DNA from: Candidatus Omnitrophota bacterium
GTDB lineage: Bacteria > Omnitrophota > Gorgyraeia > JAFGIU01
Length of the DNA: 33,100 bases
NCBI GenBank assembly: GCA_016929445.1
Contig: JAFGIU010000092.1
Span: 1-33,100, forward strand
Direction of reading: 5' to 3'
Below, in pieces: positions 10,076 to 18,793 of the stretch (its first letter is position 1; each line of letters begins with the position of its first letter). Under the pieces are notes generated by a model that was given only the letters and a program-made list of their open reading frames with translations, did no database searches and was not told where the DNA came from. The position numbers and the translations under genes are program-made.

Positions 10076-11767
10076 ATGAACGTGAGCACGCATATGGCTG
10101 CACAAAAACTCGGACAATTGCTGGTTGAAAAGGGGCTGATCACCGAAGGCCAGCTGCAAGAGGCCCTAAAAGAGCAGAAGAAGGACAAGGCTTTTTTGGG
10201 CGCCATTGTGGCAGCCAAAGGCTGGGCCTCTGAAGAAGACGTGGCCAAGGTTTTGGCAGAACAGCAGGATATGCCCTTTGCGCGTTTGGGTGAACTGCAG
10301 ATGGACCCGGCCCTGGTTTCCCACGTTCCCCTCAAGATAGCCATGCACTTTCAGGTTGTCCCTGTCCATTTGGAGGGAAACGTTCTCACCCTTGCGGTAG
10401 CAAACCCCCAGAGTGCGCGTCTTGCCGATGAACTGAGCCTGGCCCTGGAACAGAAGTATGTCGTCAAACTGCTCCTCACCACGGACCGGGATATCGGCAT
10501 GGCCCTCAAGAAGTTCTATGGCCTGGGCGCAGATACAGTGGGACAAATCCTGGCCGACAAAGAACCGGAGAAGGGACCCAAGAGAAAAACACCGGAGCAA
10601 GAAGGCGTTCAGGATATCCAGCAGTTGGCCGCCGATGCCTCGGTCATGAAACTGGTAAACCAGCTCTTGCTAGAAGGCTACCAACGCCGCGCCAGTGATA
10701 TTCATTTGGAACCGGCCAGAGGCAAAGTGCGTGTCCGGTATCGAGTGGACGGGCTGCTGCACGATATCGAGGTTCCCGAGGCCATACGCGAACTTTTTCC
10801 TGCCATCGTTTCCAGAGTCAAAGTGATTTCCAATTTGAATCTGGTTGAACGGCGCCTGCCCCAAGACGGCCGCGCTCAGGTCAAAGTGGGCGGTGAAAAG
10901 CTCGACCTGCGCATTTCCGTTCTCCCGACGCCCGTGGGCGAGAGCGTGGTCATCCGTATTCTCCCCAACAAAATGCTGCTTGATGTGAAGGGACTGGGAT
11001 TTGCGCGCGCGGACCAGCGGGCTCTGGAAAGCATGCTTTGCAAACCCCACGGGCTCATCTTTGTCACCGGCCCGACAGGCAGCGGTAAGACCACGACCCT
11101 GTATGCAGCCCTGGGGACTATCCGCCGGGACCAGCGAAAGATCATTACATTGGAAGACCCCGTGGAATACGAAATCGACGGAATCACGCAGGTGCAAGTC
11201 AACCCCCGAATCGGGTTCAGTTTTGCCGAGGGGCTGAGAAGCCTTCTGCGTCACGATCCGGACGTCATGATGGTCGGTGAGGTTCGAGACCTGGAGACTG
11301 CGGAGTTGGCGATCCAAGTTGCTCTTACCGGCCACCTGGTTTTGTCCACCCTGCACACCAACAATGCCTCCACCGGGGTTACCCGTCTTGTGGATATGGG
11401 GATTGAGCCCTTCCTGATCGTATCTTCTGTGGAGTGCTTTATCGCCCAGCGCCTGGTTCGCGTGCTCTGCGAAAACTGTAAACAGGAAACGCCTTCGGAA
11501 TGGAAGGACACCCCCAAAATCTACCGGGCCGTGGGTTGCGAGACGTGTCAGGGAACAGGTTTTTCAGGACGGACATCCATCTATGAAATGCTGCCCTTGA
11601 CAAGCGGGATTCGCGAACTGATCCTCAAGGGGGCCTCGGCCGATGCGATCCAGGAGAAAGCCATCGAACTCGGGATGAAAACCTTGAGAGAGGACGGCTG
11701 GGAAAAAGTAAAGGCAGGATTAACCACACCCGACGAAGTGCTGAGGGTGACCGAGATGGAGCAATAG
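10076..11767 (+). CDS. gspE: Type II secretion / pilus assembly ATPase with c-di-GMP-binding MshEN domain
   Basis: The protein has 563 residues and powers pseudopilus or pilus assembly at the inner membrane. The N-terminal MshEN domain has two 24-residue motifs, 11-34 (KLGQLLVEKG...Q34) and 40-63 (FLGAIVAAKG...Q63), with the family's 5-residue spacer. This is the tandem arrangement described for the c-di-GMP receptor MshE; the leading Arg of motif I is Lys here. The ATPase core has Walker A GPTGSGKT (332-339), the ITLEDPVEY Asp box (357-365), MMVGEVRD as Walker B (398-405) and a His box LSTLHTNNA (423-431). Four cysteines (465, 468, 488, 491) form the zinc-binding module typical of GspE/PilB. 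An in-frame ATG at residue 7 is an alternative start. It follows the receiver gene by 11 bases. Confidence 0.95.
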   Translation: MNVSTHMAAQKLGQLLVEKGLITEGQLQEALKEQKKDKAFLGAIVAAKGWASEEDVAKVLAEQQDMPFARLGELQMDPALVSHVPLKIAMHFQVVPVHLEGNVLTLAVANPQSARLADELSLALEQKYVVKLLLTTDRDIGMALKKFYGLGADTVGQILADKEPEKGPKRKTPEQEGVQDIQQLAADASVMKLVNQLLLEGYQRRASDIHLEPARGKVRVRYRVDGLLHDIEVPEAIRELFPAIVSRVKVISNLNLVERRLPQDGRAQVKVGGEKLDLRISVLPTPVGESVVIRILPNKMLLDVKGLGFARADQRALESMLCKPHGLIFVTGPTGSGKTTTLYAALGTIRRDQRKIITLEDPVEYEIDGITQVQVNPRIGFSFAEGLRSLLRHDPDVMMVGEVRDLETAELAIQVALTGHLVLSTLHTNNASTGVTRLVDMGIEPFLIVSSVECFIAQRLVRVLCENCKQETPSEWKDTPKIYRAVGCETCQGTGFSGRTSIYEMLPLTSGIRELILKGASADAIQEKAIELGMKTLREDGWEKVKAGLTTPDEVLRVTEMEQ

Positions 11768-11774
11768 ACCCGCG

Positions 11775-12995
11775 ATGCCTCTGTATCATTATGTTGCAAA
11801 AAAAGGACCCGGCGAAATTATCGAAGGCGATCTCGAGAGAGACAGCCGGAGCGCGGCACTGCAGCAAATCACGGACATGGGCTACATACCCGTCAAAGTT
11901 GAGGAGATCCAAAGGCACGAGAGCGAGGAGAAAGGGGTGGATGTTGCCCATCTCAAGCGCATCCCCAGGCGGCAAATCAATATCTTTACCCGCCAGTTTG
12001 CCAGCCTGACACGCGCTCAGATTCCGCTGCTGCGCTCCCTGGGTATACTCAGTGATCAAACTTCCAACCCCTCGCTCAAGGCTGTTATCGCGGCGGTCGC
12101 CAAAGAGGTTTCCCAGGGCGCAACGCTTTCAGGCGCCATGGGAAATTGGCCCCAGGTTTTCTCCCCCTTCTATGTGGGAATCACTCACGCCGGGGAAGTT
12201 GCCGGCACATTGCACGTTGTCCTGGAACGTCTGTCGGCCAAGGCCGAGGCCGAGGACAGAATGCTGGCCAAGCTAAGAAGTGCTTTGGCCTACCCGATCT
12301 TCGTCGGGATTGTCGGCGTGCTCACGATTGTGGCCCTGATGACCTTTGTCATGCCGCGCTTGTTGAAGCTGTTCGGCAGTATGGGAGGGGACTTGCCCCT
12401 GCCCACAGTGATGGTGGTCACTGTAAGCCGTTGGATGACCGGCTGGCAGTTCTGGGTGATCCTGTTGCTGGGCTTTTCCGTGCTGAGCTTTGTCTGGAAA
12501 CTCCTGGGGAGCCGGAAAAAACGGTTCGCGGACCGCATTGTGATGCAACTCCCTATTGTTAAAGGTCTTGTGCAAAAACTGGATTTGGCTCGATTCTCGA
12601 GATCCTTTGGATTGCTGCTTGAAAACGGGGTCCCCATTCTCCAGGCCGCGGAAGTCTCCATCCCTGTGATTCAAAATTCGTTCATCCGGGAGGATCTTGA
12701 GAGTCTTCCTGCCGGCCTGCGCGAAGGAGAAAAACTGGCCACCTGTTTAATGAGAGTTCCCGCTGTTTCGGATCCCTTCTTTATCAACACGGTGGCAGTC
12801 GGTGAAGAAGGAGGCCGTGTGGGGGAGGCCTTGCTGGAAATCGCCAATTTCTGTGATGAGGAGTCGGACCGCCAACTTCAGTTAGTGTCCGCATTGATGG
12901 AGCCGGTCATGATATTGGGAGTCGGGGCAGTCGTCGGTTTTATCGTTATGGCAGTGCTGCTTCCCGTGTTTCAGTTCAGTACCATGCTGCGTTAG
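11775..12995 (+). CDS. gspF: Type II secretion / pilus inner-membrane platform protein
   Basis: The protein has 406 residues, the usual length of GspF/PilC. It starts MPLYHYVAKKGPGEIIEGDL, as in the family (short cytoplasmic N-terminus with the Y-x-Y-x-A pattern). It has two homologous GspF domains: one at about 70-190 (FTRQFASLTRAQIPLLRSL) and one at about 270-395 (FSRSFGLLLENGVPILQA). Membrane helices lie near 170-195, 218-240 and 375-400. It couples the GspE ATPase to pseudopilin extraction from the inner membrane. It lies seven bases after gspE and nine before gspG. Confidence 0.94.
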   Translation: MPLYHYVAKKGPGEIIEGDLERDSRSAALQQITDMGYIPVKVEEIQRHESEEKGVDVAHLKRIPRRQINIFTRQFASLTRAQIPLLRSLGILSDQTSNPSLKAVIAAVAKEVSQGATLSGAMGNWPQVFSPFYVGITHAGEVAGTLHVVLERLSAKAEAEDRMLAKLRSALAYPIFVGIVGVLTIVALMTFVMPRLLKLFGSMGGDLPLPTVMVVTVSRWMTGWQFWVILLLGFSVLSFVWKLLGSRKKRFADRIVMQLPIVKGLVQKLDLARFSRSFGLLLENGVPILQAAEVSIPVIQNSFIREDLESLPAGLREGEKLATCLMRVPAVSDPFFINTVAVGEEGGRVGEALLEIANFCDEESDRQLQLVSALMEPVMILGVGAVVGFIVMAVLLPVFQFSTMLR

Positions 12996-13004
12996 GAGGA
13001 GCAA

Positions 13005-13481
13005 ATGAAGGAAACAAGACACCGTAGATTGCGAACTTTGGAAGCGTCTTCAATGGGATTCACCCTGGTTGAGCTCATGCTGGTCATCGTGATTATCGGA
13101 GCCCTTGCCGCTATGGTCGTGCCCAGGCTGGCAGGCCGCTCTGAGGATGCCCGGATTGCGGCGGCGGAGGCGGACATCAGTGGGAATATTTCGCTGGCAT
13201 TAAAGCTGTATGAAGTCGATAACGGACGCTATCCCACCACGGAACAAGGACTCGCTGCGCTGATCGAAAAACCGTCTTCGCCGCCCATACCCAAGAATTG
13301 GCGGGGTCCCTATCTGGAACAAGAGGCCATCGATTCCTGGGGAGAGGAATATGTGTACCGGCTAAGCCGGGAGCACCCCCCCTATGATTATGTGCTCCTC
13401 TCGCTAGGACCGGATGCAAAGCTGGATACAGAGGATGATATCGCGAATTGGGCAATCAAGAAAAAGTCCGGAGGCCGCTGA
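13005..13481 (+). CDS. gspG: Major pseudopilin (type II secretion GspG-like)
   Basis: The protein has 158 residues. The prepilin peptidase site is MG|FTLVELMLVIVII, with Glu at mature position 5 and a leader of 18 residues, somewhat long. The body has the GspG pattern: ALKLYEVDNGRYPTTEQGL, then NWRGPYLEQEAIDSWGEEYVY, and a C-terminal LGPDAKLDTEDDIANW matching the calcium-binding end of GspG (LGADGxxGGxxxDADI). The strong AGGAGG (12994-12999) five bases before the ATG at 13005 supports that start over the internal ATG at 13053. The gene directly follows gspF. A calcium-dependent GspG fold favours type II secretion over type IV pilus for this cluster. Confidence 0.93.
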   Translation: MKETRHRRLRTLEASSMGFTLVELMLVIVIIGALAAMVVPRLAGRSEDARIAAAEADISGNISLALKLYEVDNGRYPTTEQGLAALIEKPSSPPIPKNWRGPYLEQEAIDSWGEEYVYRLSREHPPYDYVLLSLGPDAKLDTEDDIANWAIKKKSGGR

Positions 13482-13484
13482 AAT

Positions 13485-13877
13485 ATGGCAGCTAAAAAGG
13501 GACTGACGCTGATCGAGGTCTTGGTCAGCGTCGTCATACTGGCCACCGGCGCCGTAGCCGTGACCCAGGCCTTGATGCGCGTTTCGCATGCCATGAGTGT
13601 GGCGGAATTCCGGACTCTTTCCACACAATTTGCGGCATCCAAAATGGCTGAAGTGGAGATGCTCGTGGCTCAAGGAGAGGAAGTCCGTCCCGGACAAGGC
13701 CGAACAGGGTTTGGTCTGAGATCTTTTGAATGGACTCTGGACGTGAGCGAAACGCATCTTCTGGATTCAAACAGATTGGGGCTAATCACCCTGGATTTGG
13801 TGTGGAAACGGGGAAGCGCGAGTTACCGCCAGAAATATCAAACTCTGTTGCCGGTATTTCAAAAGGAAAATGGATGA
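13485..13877 (+). CDS. gspI: Minor pseudopilin, GspI-like
   Basis: The protein has 130 residues. A very short basic leader (MAAKKG) precedes LTLIEVLVSVVILATGAVAV, the class III signal with cleavage after Gly6 and Glu5 kept. Length, position between gspG and gspJ, and the LTLIEVLV(S/A)xxIL pattern fit GspI, a component of the pseudopilus tip complex with J and K. GGAGG (13470-13474) is 10 bases before the ATG. No separate gspH is seen; this could also be described as a generic GspH/PilV-type minor pseudopilin. Confidence 0.82.
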   Translation: MAAKKGLTLIEVLVSVVILATGAVAVTQALMRVSHAMSVAEFRTLSTQFAASKMAEVEMLVAQGEEVRPGQGRTGFGLRSFEWTLDVSETHLLDSNRLGLITLDLVWKRGSASYRQKYQTLLPVFQKENG

Positions 13878-14464
13878 AGGCAAAGGGATTTACCCTTATT
13901 GAACTCTTGGTGGCGATGTCCCTGATCGCATTGGTGAGCGGGGCCGCCGTGGCTGTCCTAGCCGGCGGATTAAGAGTTTGGGAACGATACCAGGTAGCCG
14001 GCGTCCAGACCGATATGATGCGCCTGGGCGTCGAACAAATTCGGAAGGACTTGGTGAATGCCCGGCGTTTTGATCTAATTCACTTTGAAGGCAGTTCCTC
14101 GCAATTTCAAGTGCCGGCCACCATCCAGGTAGACTATGAGGAAGGCGGAAGTCTGCAGGAGCTCGGCCAAGTCAGTTATTTTGCGGATAGGCGCTACGGT
14201 TGTTTGGGACGCTCACAGGCTCCTTTCAGTGAACTCAAGCGCCACCGGGCCAAAAGTGACTACACGGTGGTGATAGACGACCTTCAAAATATCAAGTTTT
14301 CCTATTTTGGATCGCAAAAGGAGGAGAGTGAAGCGAAGTGGACCAGCCGTTGGAAATCGCATCTCCTGCCTCAAGCTGTAAAAATCGAGCTGCAGTACGG
14401 AGACGGAACAACAGAGGGGACCTACACCAGTGCAGTCACATTTTCTCTGCCGGGAATCCAATAG
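13874..14464 (+). CDS. gspJ: Minor pseudopilin, GspJ-like
   Basis: The protein has 196 residues. The leader MKAKG precedes FTLIELLVAMSLIALVSG with Glu5 present. The ATG at 13874 overlaps the gspI stop as ATGA, so the longer frame beginning at 13730 is rejected. The body has the beta-rich layout of GspJ (WERYQ, then LRKDL-like IRKDLVNARRF) and ends in a segment LPQAVKIELQYGDG, matching the GspJ pattern for comparing slope and strand near the C-terminus. It would form the tip complex with I and K. Confidence 0.85.
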   Translation: MKAKGFTLIELLVAMSLIALVSGAAVAVLAGGLRVWERYQVAGVQTDMMRLGVEQIRKDLVNARRFDLIHFEGSSSQFQVPATIQVDYEEGGSLQELGQVSYFADRRYGCLGRSQAPFSELKRHRAKSDYTVVIDDLQNIKFSYFGSQKEESEAKWTSRWKSHLLPQAVKIELQYGDGTTEGTYTSAVTFSLPGIQ

Positions 14465-15434
14465 AGGAAGCATCCTGGTGGCAATCGTATGGATCATTGC
14501 CCTGTTGGGGATCTTTGTCGGCTCCCTGGGCGTACGCGCGCAGATGGCCCTTTCTCTGGGAGACCGCTATGAGCAAGACTTGCAGGCCCGCTATCTTGCC
14601 AAAGCAGGGGTCCAATACGGGATGGAGGCCTTGGCACAAGATGTGACCCTGGCTTATGATGGGTCCAACGAGTCTTGGTACAACAATCCGGGCTTGTTTC
14701 TTGAACGGCGTTTGGACACGGGTACTTTTAAAGTGGAGACTTCTGCCGGCCCCAACAGCCCCAAAATACCGGGCTTGCTGGATGAGGACCGCAAGATCAA
14801 CATCAATACAGCTCCCGAGGATGTGCTGCAAAACCTCTTTGTCTTTGCAGCAGACCTCAGCATTCAGGACGCAACGACCGTTGCCCAGTCCATTCTGGAT
14901 TGGCGGGACGAGGATTCAGAAGAGCGCGATTACGGCGCCGAAGGCAGCTTTTACCGCAACAGCCGCCAGGCCCACGAATGCAAAGACGGGCCCCTGGAAA
15001 ATGTTGAAGAGCTCCTGCTGGTCCGCGGCGTCGAAGCAGCCGCCTATCGCGCGGTTCTGCCCTATGTTACGGTATATGGGTCGGGTCACGTCAACTTCAA
15101 CACAGCCGGCACCGAAGTGCTGACTTCTTTGGGCTTCTCCGAAGCCGGGTTGGCAACCCTCAATGGATTCCGGGTCGGAGAAGACGGAATTCCCGGAAAC
15201 GCAGACGACCGCTTGTTCGTGTCTGCCGGCAGCATTGTTTCCGATTTGGAGGCCTTAATTCCGGTTGACGATCTCCAGATTCTCAGCAAGTTGGTGGAAG
15301 ATAAATTTATCGGAGTGAACTCCAGAGCATTCCGCATGCAAGTGGAAGCATGGACCCCGGACGAGCGGGGAAGAGCCCGAATCGAATGTGTGTTTGACCG
15401 GGGCGGCAAAATTTACTTTTGGTCGGAGCATTAG
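14430..15434 (+). CDS. gspK: Large minor pseudopilin, GspK-like
   Basis: The protein has 334 residues from a GTG at 14430. The N-terminus NRGSILVAIVWIIALLGIFVG resembles GspK (RGxALLxVLWxLALL), which lacks Glu5. Family marks include RAQMALSLGD, a linker AKAGVQYGMEAL, LLDEDRKININTAPEDVL, which opens the helix-rich insert with helix-hairpin-helix character, and LDWRDEDSEERDYGAE. GspK caps the pseudopilus tip. The start is not firm: GTG 14430 overlaps gspJ by 35 bases, and no ATG occurs before the membrane segment; GAGGGGA (14413-14419) could serve as ribosome binding site. The frame reads cleanly to TAG at 15434. Confidence 0.85.
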   Translation: MQSHFLCRESNRGSILVAIVWIIALLGIFVGSLGVRAQMALSLGDRYEQDLQARYLAKAGVQYGMEALAQDVTLAYDGSNESWYNNPGLFLERRLDTGTFKVETSAGPNSPKIPGLLDEDRKININTAPEDVLQNLFVFAADLSIQDATTVAQSILDWRDEDSEERDYGAEGSFYRNSRQAHECKDGPLENVEELLLVRGVEAAAYRAVLPYVTVYGSGHVNFNTAGTEVLTSLGFSEAGLATLNGFRVGEDGIPGNADDRLFVSAGSIVSDLEALIPVDDLQILSKLVEDKFIGVNSRAFRMQVEAWTPDERGRARIECVFDRGGKIYFWSEH

Positions 15435-15459
15435 GGCGCGTCAATAAGGGAGGACGCAG

Positions 15460-16929
15460 ATGGGGGCAAAAGCGCGAAGCGGCAGGCATCCAAGCACGGT
15501 GTTCTATTTGGACCGCAAGTGGGTCAAACTCGTCCAGGTTGAGCGCCGCGGCAAGACCTGCCGGATTTCCAAGCTGATTTCTCAGTCAGTCGAAGGATTG
15601 ACCGAAGATGAACTCATCTCCCGCCTCCAGACCACGTGCGAGAGCGAAAAGATTCGTGTGAACCGGGTTCTTATCGCAGGCCCCGCCCATTTCAGCACAG
15701 TCCGGGTATTCACCCTTCCTTCCACTGATCCGCATGAAATCAAGGATATGGTGGAGCTCCAGGTCGAAAAGCATACCCCTTATGCTAAAGAGGAAATCCT
15801 CGTCGACTACCAAGTCATTGCCACGGATTCTTCGGGCTATTCACAGGTTTTTCTCGTAATCGCCCACAGAAGTATCGTGGACCGCGTTGTACGGATTGCG
15901 GAACGTATGCGCTGGTCCGTGGACCGCGTGGGCTTTGATATGGAAGGGCTGGTGAACTGGTTTCATCATAGCTGCAGAGGCGCCGCCGGCTTCGAGGATC
16001 CCGAACGCGGGACCTTGTTGGTCGATATCAATACGGACACAACCTGCGTGGTTATCTTGAATCAGGGCCGCGCTTTCTTCCACAGAAGCATTGCCGGAGG
16101 ATTGGATTCGCTTGTGCAAGATATCGAATCCGGCAAGGCGAATCTGGTCCGCGAACTCAAGCAATCCATGGAAATTTTTGAAGAAGAGGACCTGGGCTTT
16201 GTCGTGGCAGACGCGGTGTTGACCGGCCAAGCCGAATATTTCCCCGGCCTTAACGGGGAAGTCGCGGGCGCGCTGGGCATCAAGGCCTATTGTGTCTCCA
16301 CTTTTCAGGCCGTGGACATCCACAAAGAGAGCGCGGCCGGTGCGGCGCTGGAGAGTATGGGCTCCTTTGCAGGCCTCATCGGGCTGGGCTTGGCCCCGTC
16401 CGAAATCGACCTGACTCCATCGGCCGTGAAGCTCAGGCAATCCTTTGAAGCCAGGTCCCGGGCCTTGACTTCCGTAGGCGTCAAGATCCTGGTGCTTCTG
16501 CTGCTCCTTTCCAGTCTTGCAATCACCCGCATGAGCCGTGAGGAAAAATACGCCGATGCTCTGATTCAAAAGCACGGTGAAATCAGTGAGCCCGCCCAGA
16601 GGCTGGAAACATACCTGGCGCAGCTGGAAATCGTCAAAGACCATCTGGAGCAACGAGGGCAAATCCTGCAGGTGATTCAGGAACTTCAGCAGCTAACCCC
16701 CGCGGCGGTGCGCTGGAAGGAACTATCATTTACGAAGGGCAAAGAAGTAAGCTTCAAGGCCAGCTCCACTGAAATGTCCGTGGTTTTTGATTTCGTATCC
16801 CAACTCGAAAAATCCCCGCTCTTCTCCGCTGTGGAGGCCAAACGCGTATCACGGCAGAGAGTGGAGAGGGAGGATTTGACGGCCTTTGAGGTGGTATGTG
16901 AACTCTCCAACGCGGAGGCGGGGGGATGA
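15460..16929 (+). CDS. gspL: GspL-like / PilM-PilN-like assembly protein
   Basis: The protein has 489 residues. The N-terminal two thirds is an actin-like fold of the PilM/GspL cytoplasmic type (VFYLDRKWVKLVQV near the start, VELQVEKHTPYAKEEILVDY at about 96-115, then TLLVDINTDTTCVVILNQG, a phosphate-loop-like strand). One membrane helix lies near residues 343-360 (VKILVLLLLLSSLAIT). A coiled coil and a ferredoxin-like periplasmic domain follow, as in PilN or GspL. It therefore joins PilM- and PilN-like parts in one chain, recruiting GspE to the platform. GGGAGG (15448-15453) lies six bases before the ATG. It overlaps the next gene by four bases. Confidence 0.85.
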   Translation: MGAKARSGRHPSTVFYLDRKWVKLVQVERRGKTCRISKLISQSVEGLTEDELISRLQTTCESEKIRVNRVLIAGPAHFSTVRVFTLPSTDPHEIKDMVELQVEKHTPYAKEEILVDYQVIATDSSGYSQVFLVIAHRSIVDRVVRIAERMRWSVDRVGFDMEGLVNWFHHSCRGAAGFEDPERGTLLVDINTDTTCVVILNQGRAFFHRSIAGGLDSLVQDIESGKANLVRELKQSMEIFEEEDLGFVVADAVLTGQAEYFPGLNGEVAGALGIKAYCVSTFQAVDIHKESAAGAALESMGSFAGLIGLGLAPSEIDLTPSAVKLRQSFEARSRALTSVGVKILVLLLLLSSLAITRMSREEKYADALIQKHGEISEPAQRLETYLAQLEIVKDHLEQRGQILQVIQELQQLTPAAVRWKELSFTKGKEVSFKASSTEMSVVFDFVSQLEKSPLFSAVEAKRVSRQRVEREDLTAFEVVCELSNAEAGG

Positions 16930-17489
16930 ATCTCTCAAAGTTGTCCAGCCGGGAGCGTTGGGTACTGGGAATCAGCGCCCTTGTTGTTTTTGTGTGGTTC
17001 TCAGACCAAGTCGTGCTGAGATACTGGGGCAGCTACAGCCAAAGTTTGGGCAGCCAGGTCCAAGATCTGCAAGTGGAACTGGAGCGGAACGAAAAACTCC
17101 TGGTGCGGAGGCCTTTTATCGAGGCCGACGTGAAAGCCTACGAGGGGTTTATCCGCAACCGGGACAGCGGAGAAATGGAGCTGGCGCGCCTGATCGACAC
17201 CGTAGAGAAATACGGAGCCCAATCCAATATTTCCTTCAAAGAGATCAAGCCCCTGGATCCTGTTGAGGAGAATGATTATTACCAGTCCGGCATTGAGGTG
17301 CGTTATGAGGGCGCTCTGACCGACTGGATAAAGTTTTTGCACCTCGTACTGACCTCGGAGGTCTTGCTGGAGGTCCAAAAAGCCGAAATCGCTCCGATCG
17401 ATGACACGCGGGATAAGGTCGAAGGGTATGTGCGTATCACCAGTCTGGCCCTGGGTCCTTCAGGAGCCGGGGAGGGCGTTGATGAGTAG
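16926..17489 (+). CDS. GspM / PilO-like inner-membrane protein
   Basis: The protein has 187 residues. A short cytoplasmic N-terminus with SSRERWVLGISALVVFVWF is the GspM-type start (L(S/T)xRER-hydrophobic helix). A periplasmic coiled coil (about 38-75) and a ferredoxin-like domain follow. GspM/PilO dimerise with GspL/PilN to align the assembly platform. It begins inside the stop of the preceding gene (ATGA) and overlaps the following gene by eight bases. GspM and PilO are hard to tell apart from sequence alone. Confidence 0.8.
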   Translation: MNLSKLSSRERWVLGISALVVFVWFSDQVVLRYWGSYSQSLGSQVQDLQVELERNEKLLVRRPFIEADVKAYEGFIRNRDSGEMELARLIDTVEKYGAQSNISFKEIKPLDPVEENDYYQSGIEVRYEGALTDWIKFLHLVLTSEVLLEVQKAEIAPIDDTRDKVEGYVRITSLALGPSGAGEGVDE

Positions 17490-17859
17490 TCCCCAATCTA
17501 AGTTTTGCTACCTAAATAGGTTAATGCCCGTTATAATACTGGCGATTGTTGTTCTGGGGATTTGTGCGCGGGCGGGGCTGACCCAAAATAGTACAGGCTG
17601 GCCGCCTGAAGACTACGAATCCAAGACAACAGTGAAGGAAACCAAGGGTTTGCGTTTTGACGTGCCCGAGGACTGGCCCATTGTGGAGCGCGGAGGGATC
17701 ATTGCTCCGGTTTCCGTAGCCGAATACATGGACCAGCGGATGAAGGCCGTCGAAAAGCGCATGTCCCTCATTGAGACCAAGTTTAACGACCTGGAATCCC
17801 GTCTATTAACTCTGGAGGAGGTACAGAGTGGTTCTGGATCGCTTCGTTCGAGCCAGTAG
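17482..17859 (+). CDS. Small membrane-anchored periplasmic protein with coiled coil
   Basis: The protein has 125 residues. The ATG at 17482 is chosen because it overlaps the preceding stop and puts one hydrophobic segment (about 15-33, MPVIILAIVVLGICARAGL) near the N-terminus as anchor or signal. A region with DVPEDWPIVERGGIIAPVSV follows, then a C-terminal coiled coil (about 80-116) with regular Met/Leu/Ile spacing. I do not recognise a family. Its place after the GspM-like gene and before a foldase-like gene suggests an accessory to the secretion machine, for example in the GspC position, but it has no visible homology-region or PDZ domain. Confidence 0.7.
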   Translation: MSSPQSKFCYLNRLMPVIILAIVVLGICARAGLTQNSTGWPPEDYESKTTVKETKGLRFDVPEDWPIVERGGIIAPVSVAEYMDQRMKAVEKRMSLIETKFNDLESRLLTLEEVQSGSGSLRSSQ

Positions 17860-18793
17860 TTTTATCCTCACAGTCTGCTTGTTGTTCTCACCGCCCCTAT
17901 TCGCCCAAACCGAGCAAAGGGATCCCTCCGAACCTGTGGGGGAGATCTTTGGCGAGCCCGTCCCGCTGGGTAATTATTATTTTGCCAAGAGAGTCCATTA
18001 CCACTTTCCCAGACCCGGGGAACAGAGCCAGGACCCGGAAAAGCTCGAGGAAACTGTGTGGGAAAATCTGATCCTGCACTTTGAGGCCACCCAGCGCGGA
18101 CTGCCCATTACAGACCAGGAGTTTGAGGAGCGCATCAACAAGGTGCTCAAGGACCAGAACCAATCCTTTACGCGCAAAGACACGGAACAGTACGCAGCCT
18201 GGGTCAAGGAGACGCTAGGCTACGATGTCGCACTCTTTGAAAACCAGATGCAATATATGCTGTTGGTGGACAAACTGAAGGATGAAATCCGGAACAGCAT
18301 GCAAGTGACTGTTTCCGAAGAGGAGATGCACCAGGAATTCATCGACCAGCGGCACCATGTGGGCGGCGAGTATGTGCTCTTCGATACCAGGGAAGAGGCT
18401 GAGGAATTCTATCAGAAGTATAAAAAGGAAGCGGATTGGGAGAAGGCCAAGACAAAGGATGAGGAGTTCTGTAAAAACTTCAGCATGATCACTCTCCAGG
18501 CCATCATGGATCTGTGGTCCGTTCCCAGGGAGACCATATTCGCTTTTCATGCCCTGGATGAGGGCTCTGTCGGGCCCCCCATGCCCTTTGGAACCGCAAA
18601 ATGGGGGGTGTTCCGCCTAATGGAAAAAAGGACCGGGGACCTCAATGATTTTCCGCCCAAGCGTGAAGAGTACTTCCAGCGAATTGAAAGGCGTAAGAAG
18701 TACCAAGCACTGGATGAGTGGGTGAAGAACCTGAAGGAACAGTCAAAGCTCAAGGTCTTCATCAACCCTGATACTGGTGAGAATGATTCTTAA
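17828..18793 (+). CDS. SurA/PpiC-like periplasmic peptidyl-prolyl isomerase or chaperone
   Basis: The protein has 321 residues from a GTG at 17828; GGAGG (17814-17818) lies nine bases upstream and a signal peptide follows (SSFILTVCLLFSPPLFAQ). A SurA_N-like helical domain contains NLILHFEATQRGLPITDQEFEERI (about 81-105), a typical layout. A parvulin-like segment near 175-270 keeps VGGEYVLFDTREEAEEFYQK and the late strand GSVGPPMPFGTAKWGVFRLMEK, corresponding to the family's GP(V/I)xTxxGxHI(I/L)K. Catalytic histidines of active parvulins are not obvious, so it may be chaperone only. It overlaps the upstream gene by 32 bases. A client could be a secreted or outer-membrane component of the secretion system. 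Confidence 0.78.
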   Translation: MVLDRFVRASSFILTVCLLFSPPLFAQTEQRDPSEPVGEIFGEPVPLGNYYFAKRVHYHFPRPGEQSQDPEKLEETVWENLILHFEATQRGLPITDQEFEERINKVLKDQNQSFTRKDTEQYAAWVKETLGYDVALFENQMQYMLLVDKLKDEIRNSMQVTVSEEEMHQEFIDQRHHVGGEYVLFDTREEAEEFYQKYKKEADWEKAKTKDEEFCKNFSMITLQAIMDLWSVPRETIFAFHALDEGSVGPPMPFGTAKWGVFRLMEKRTGDLNDFPPKREEYFQRIERRKKYQALDEWVKNLKEQSKLKVFINPDTGENDS

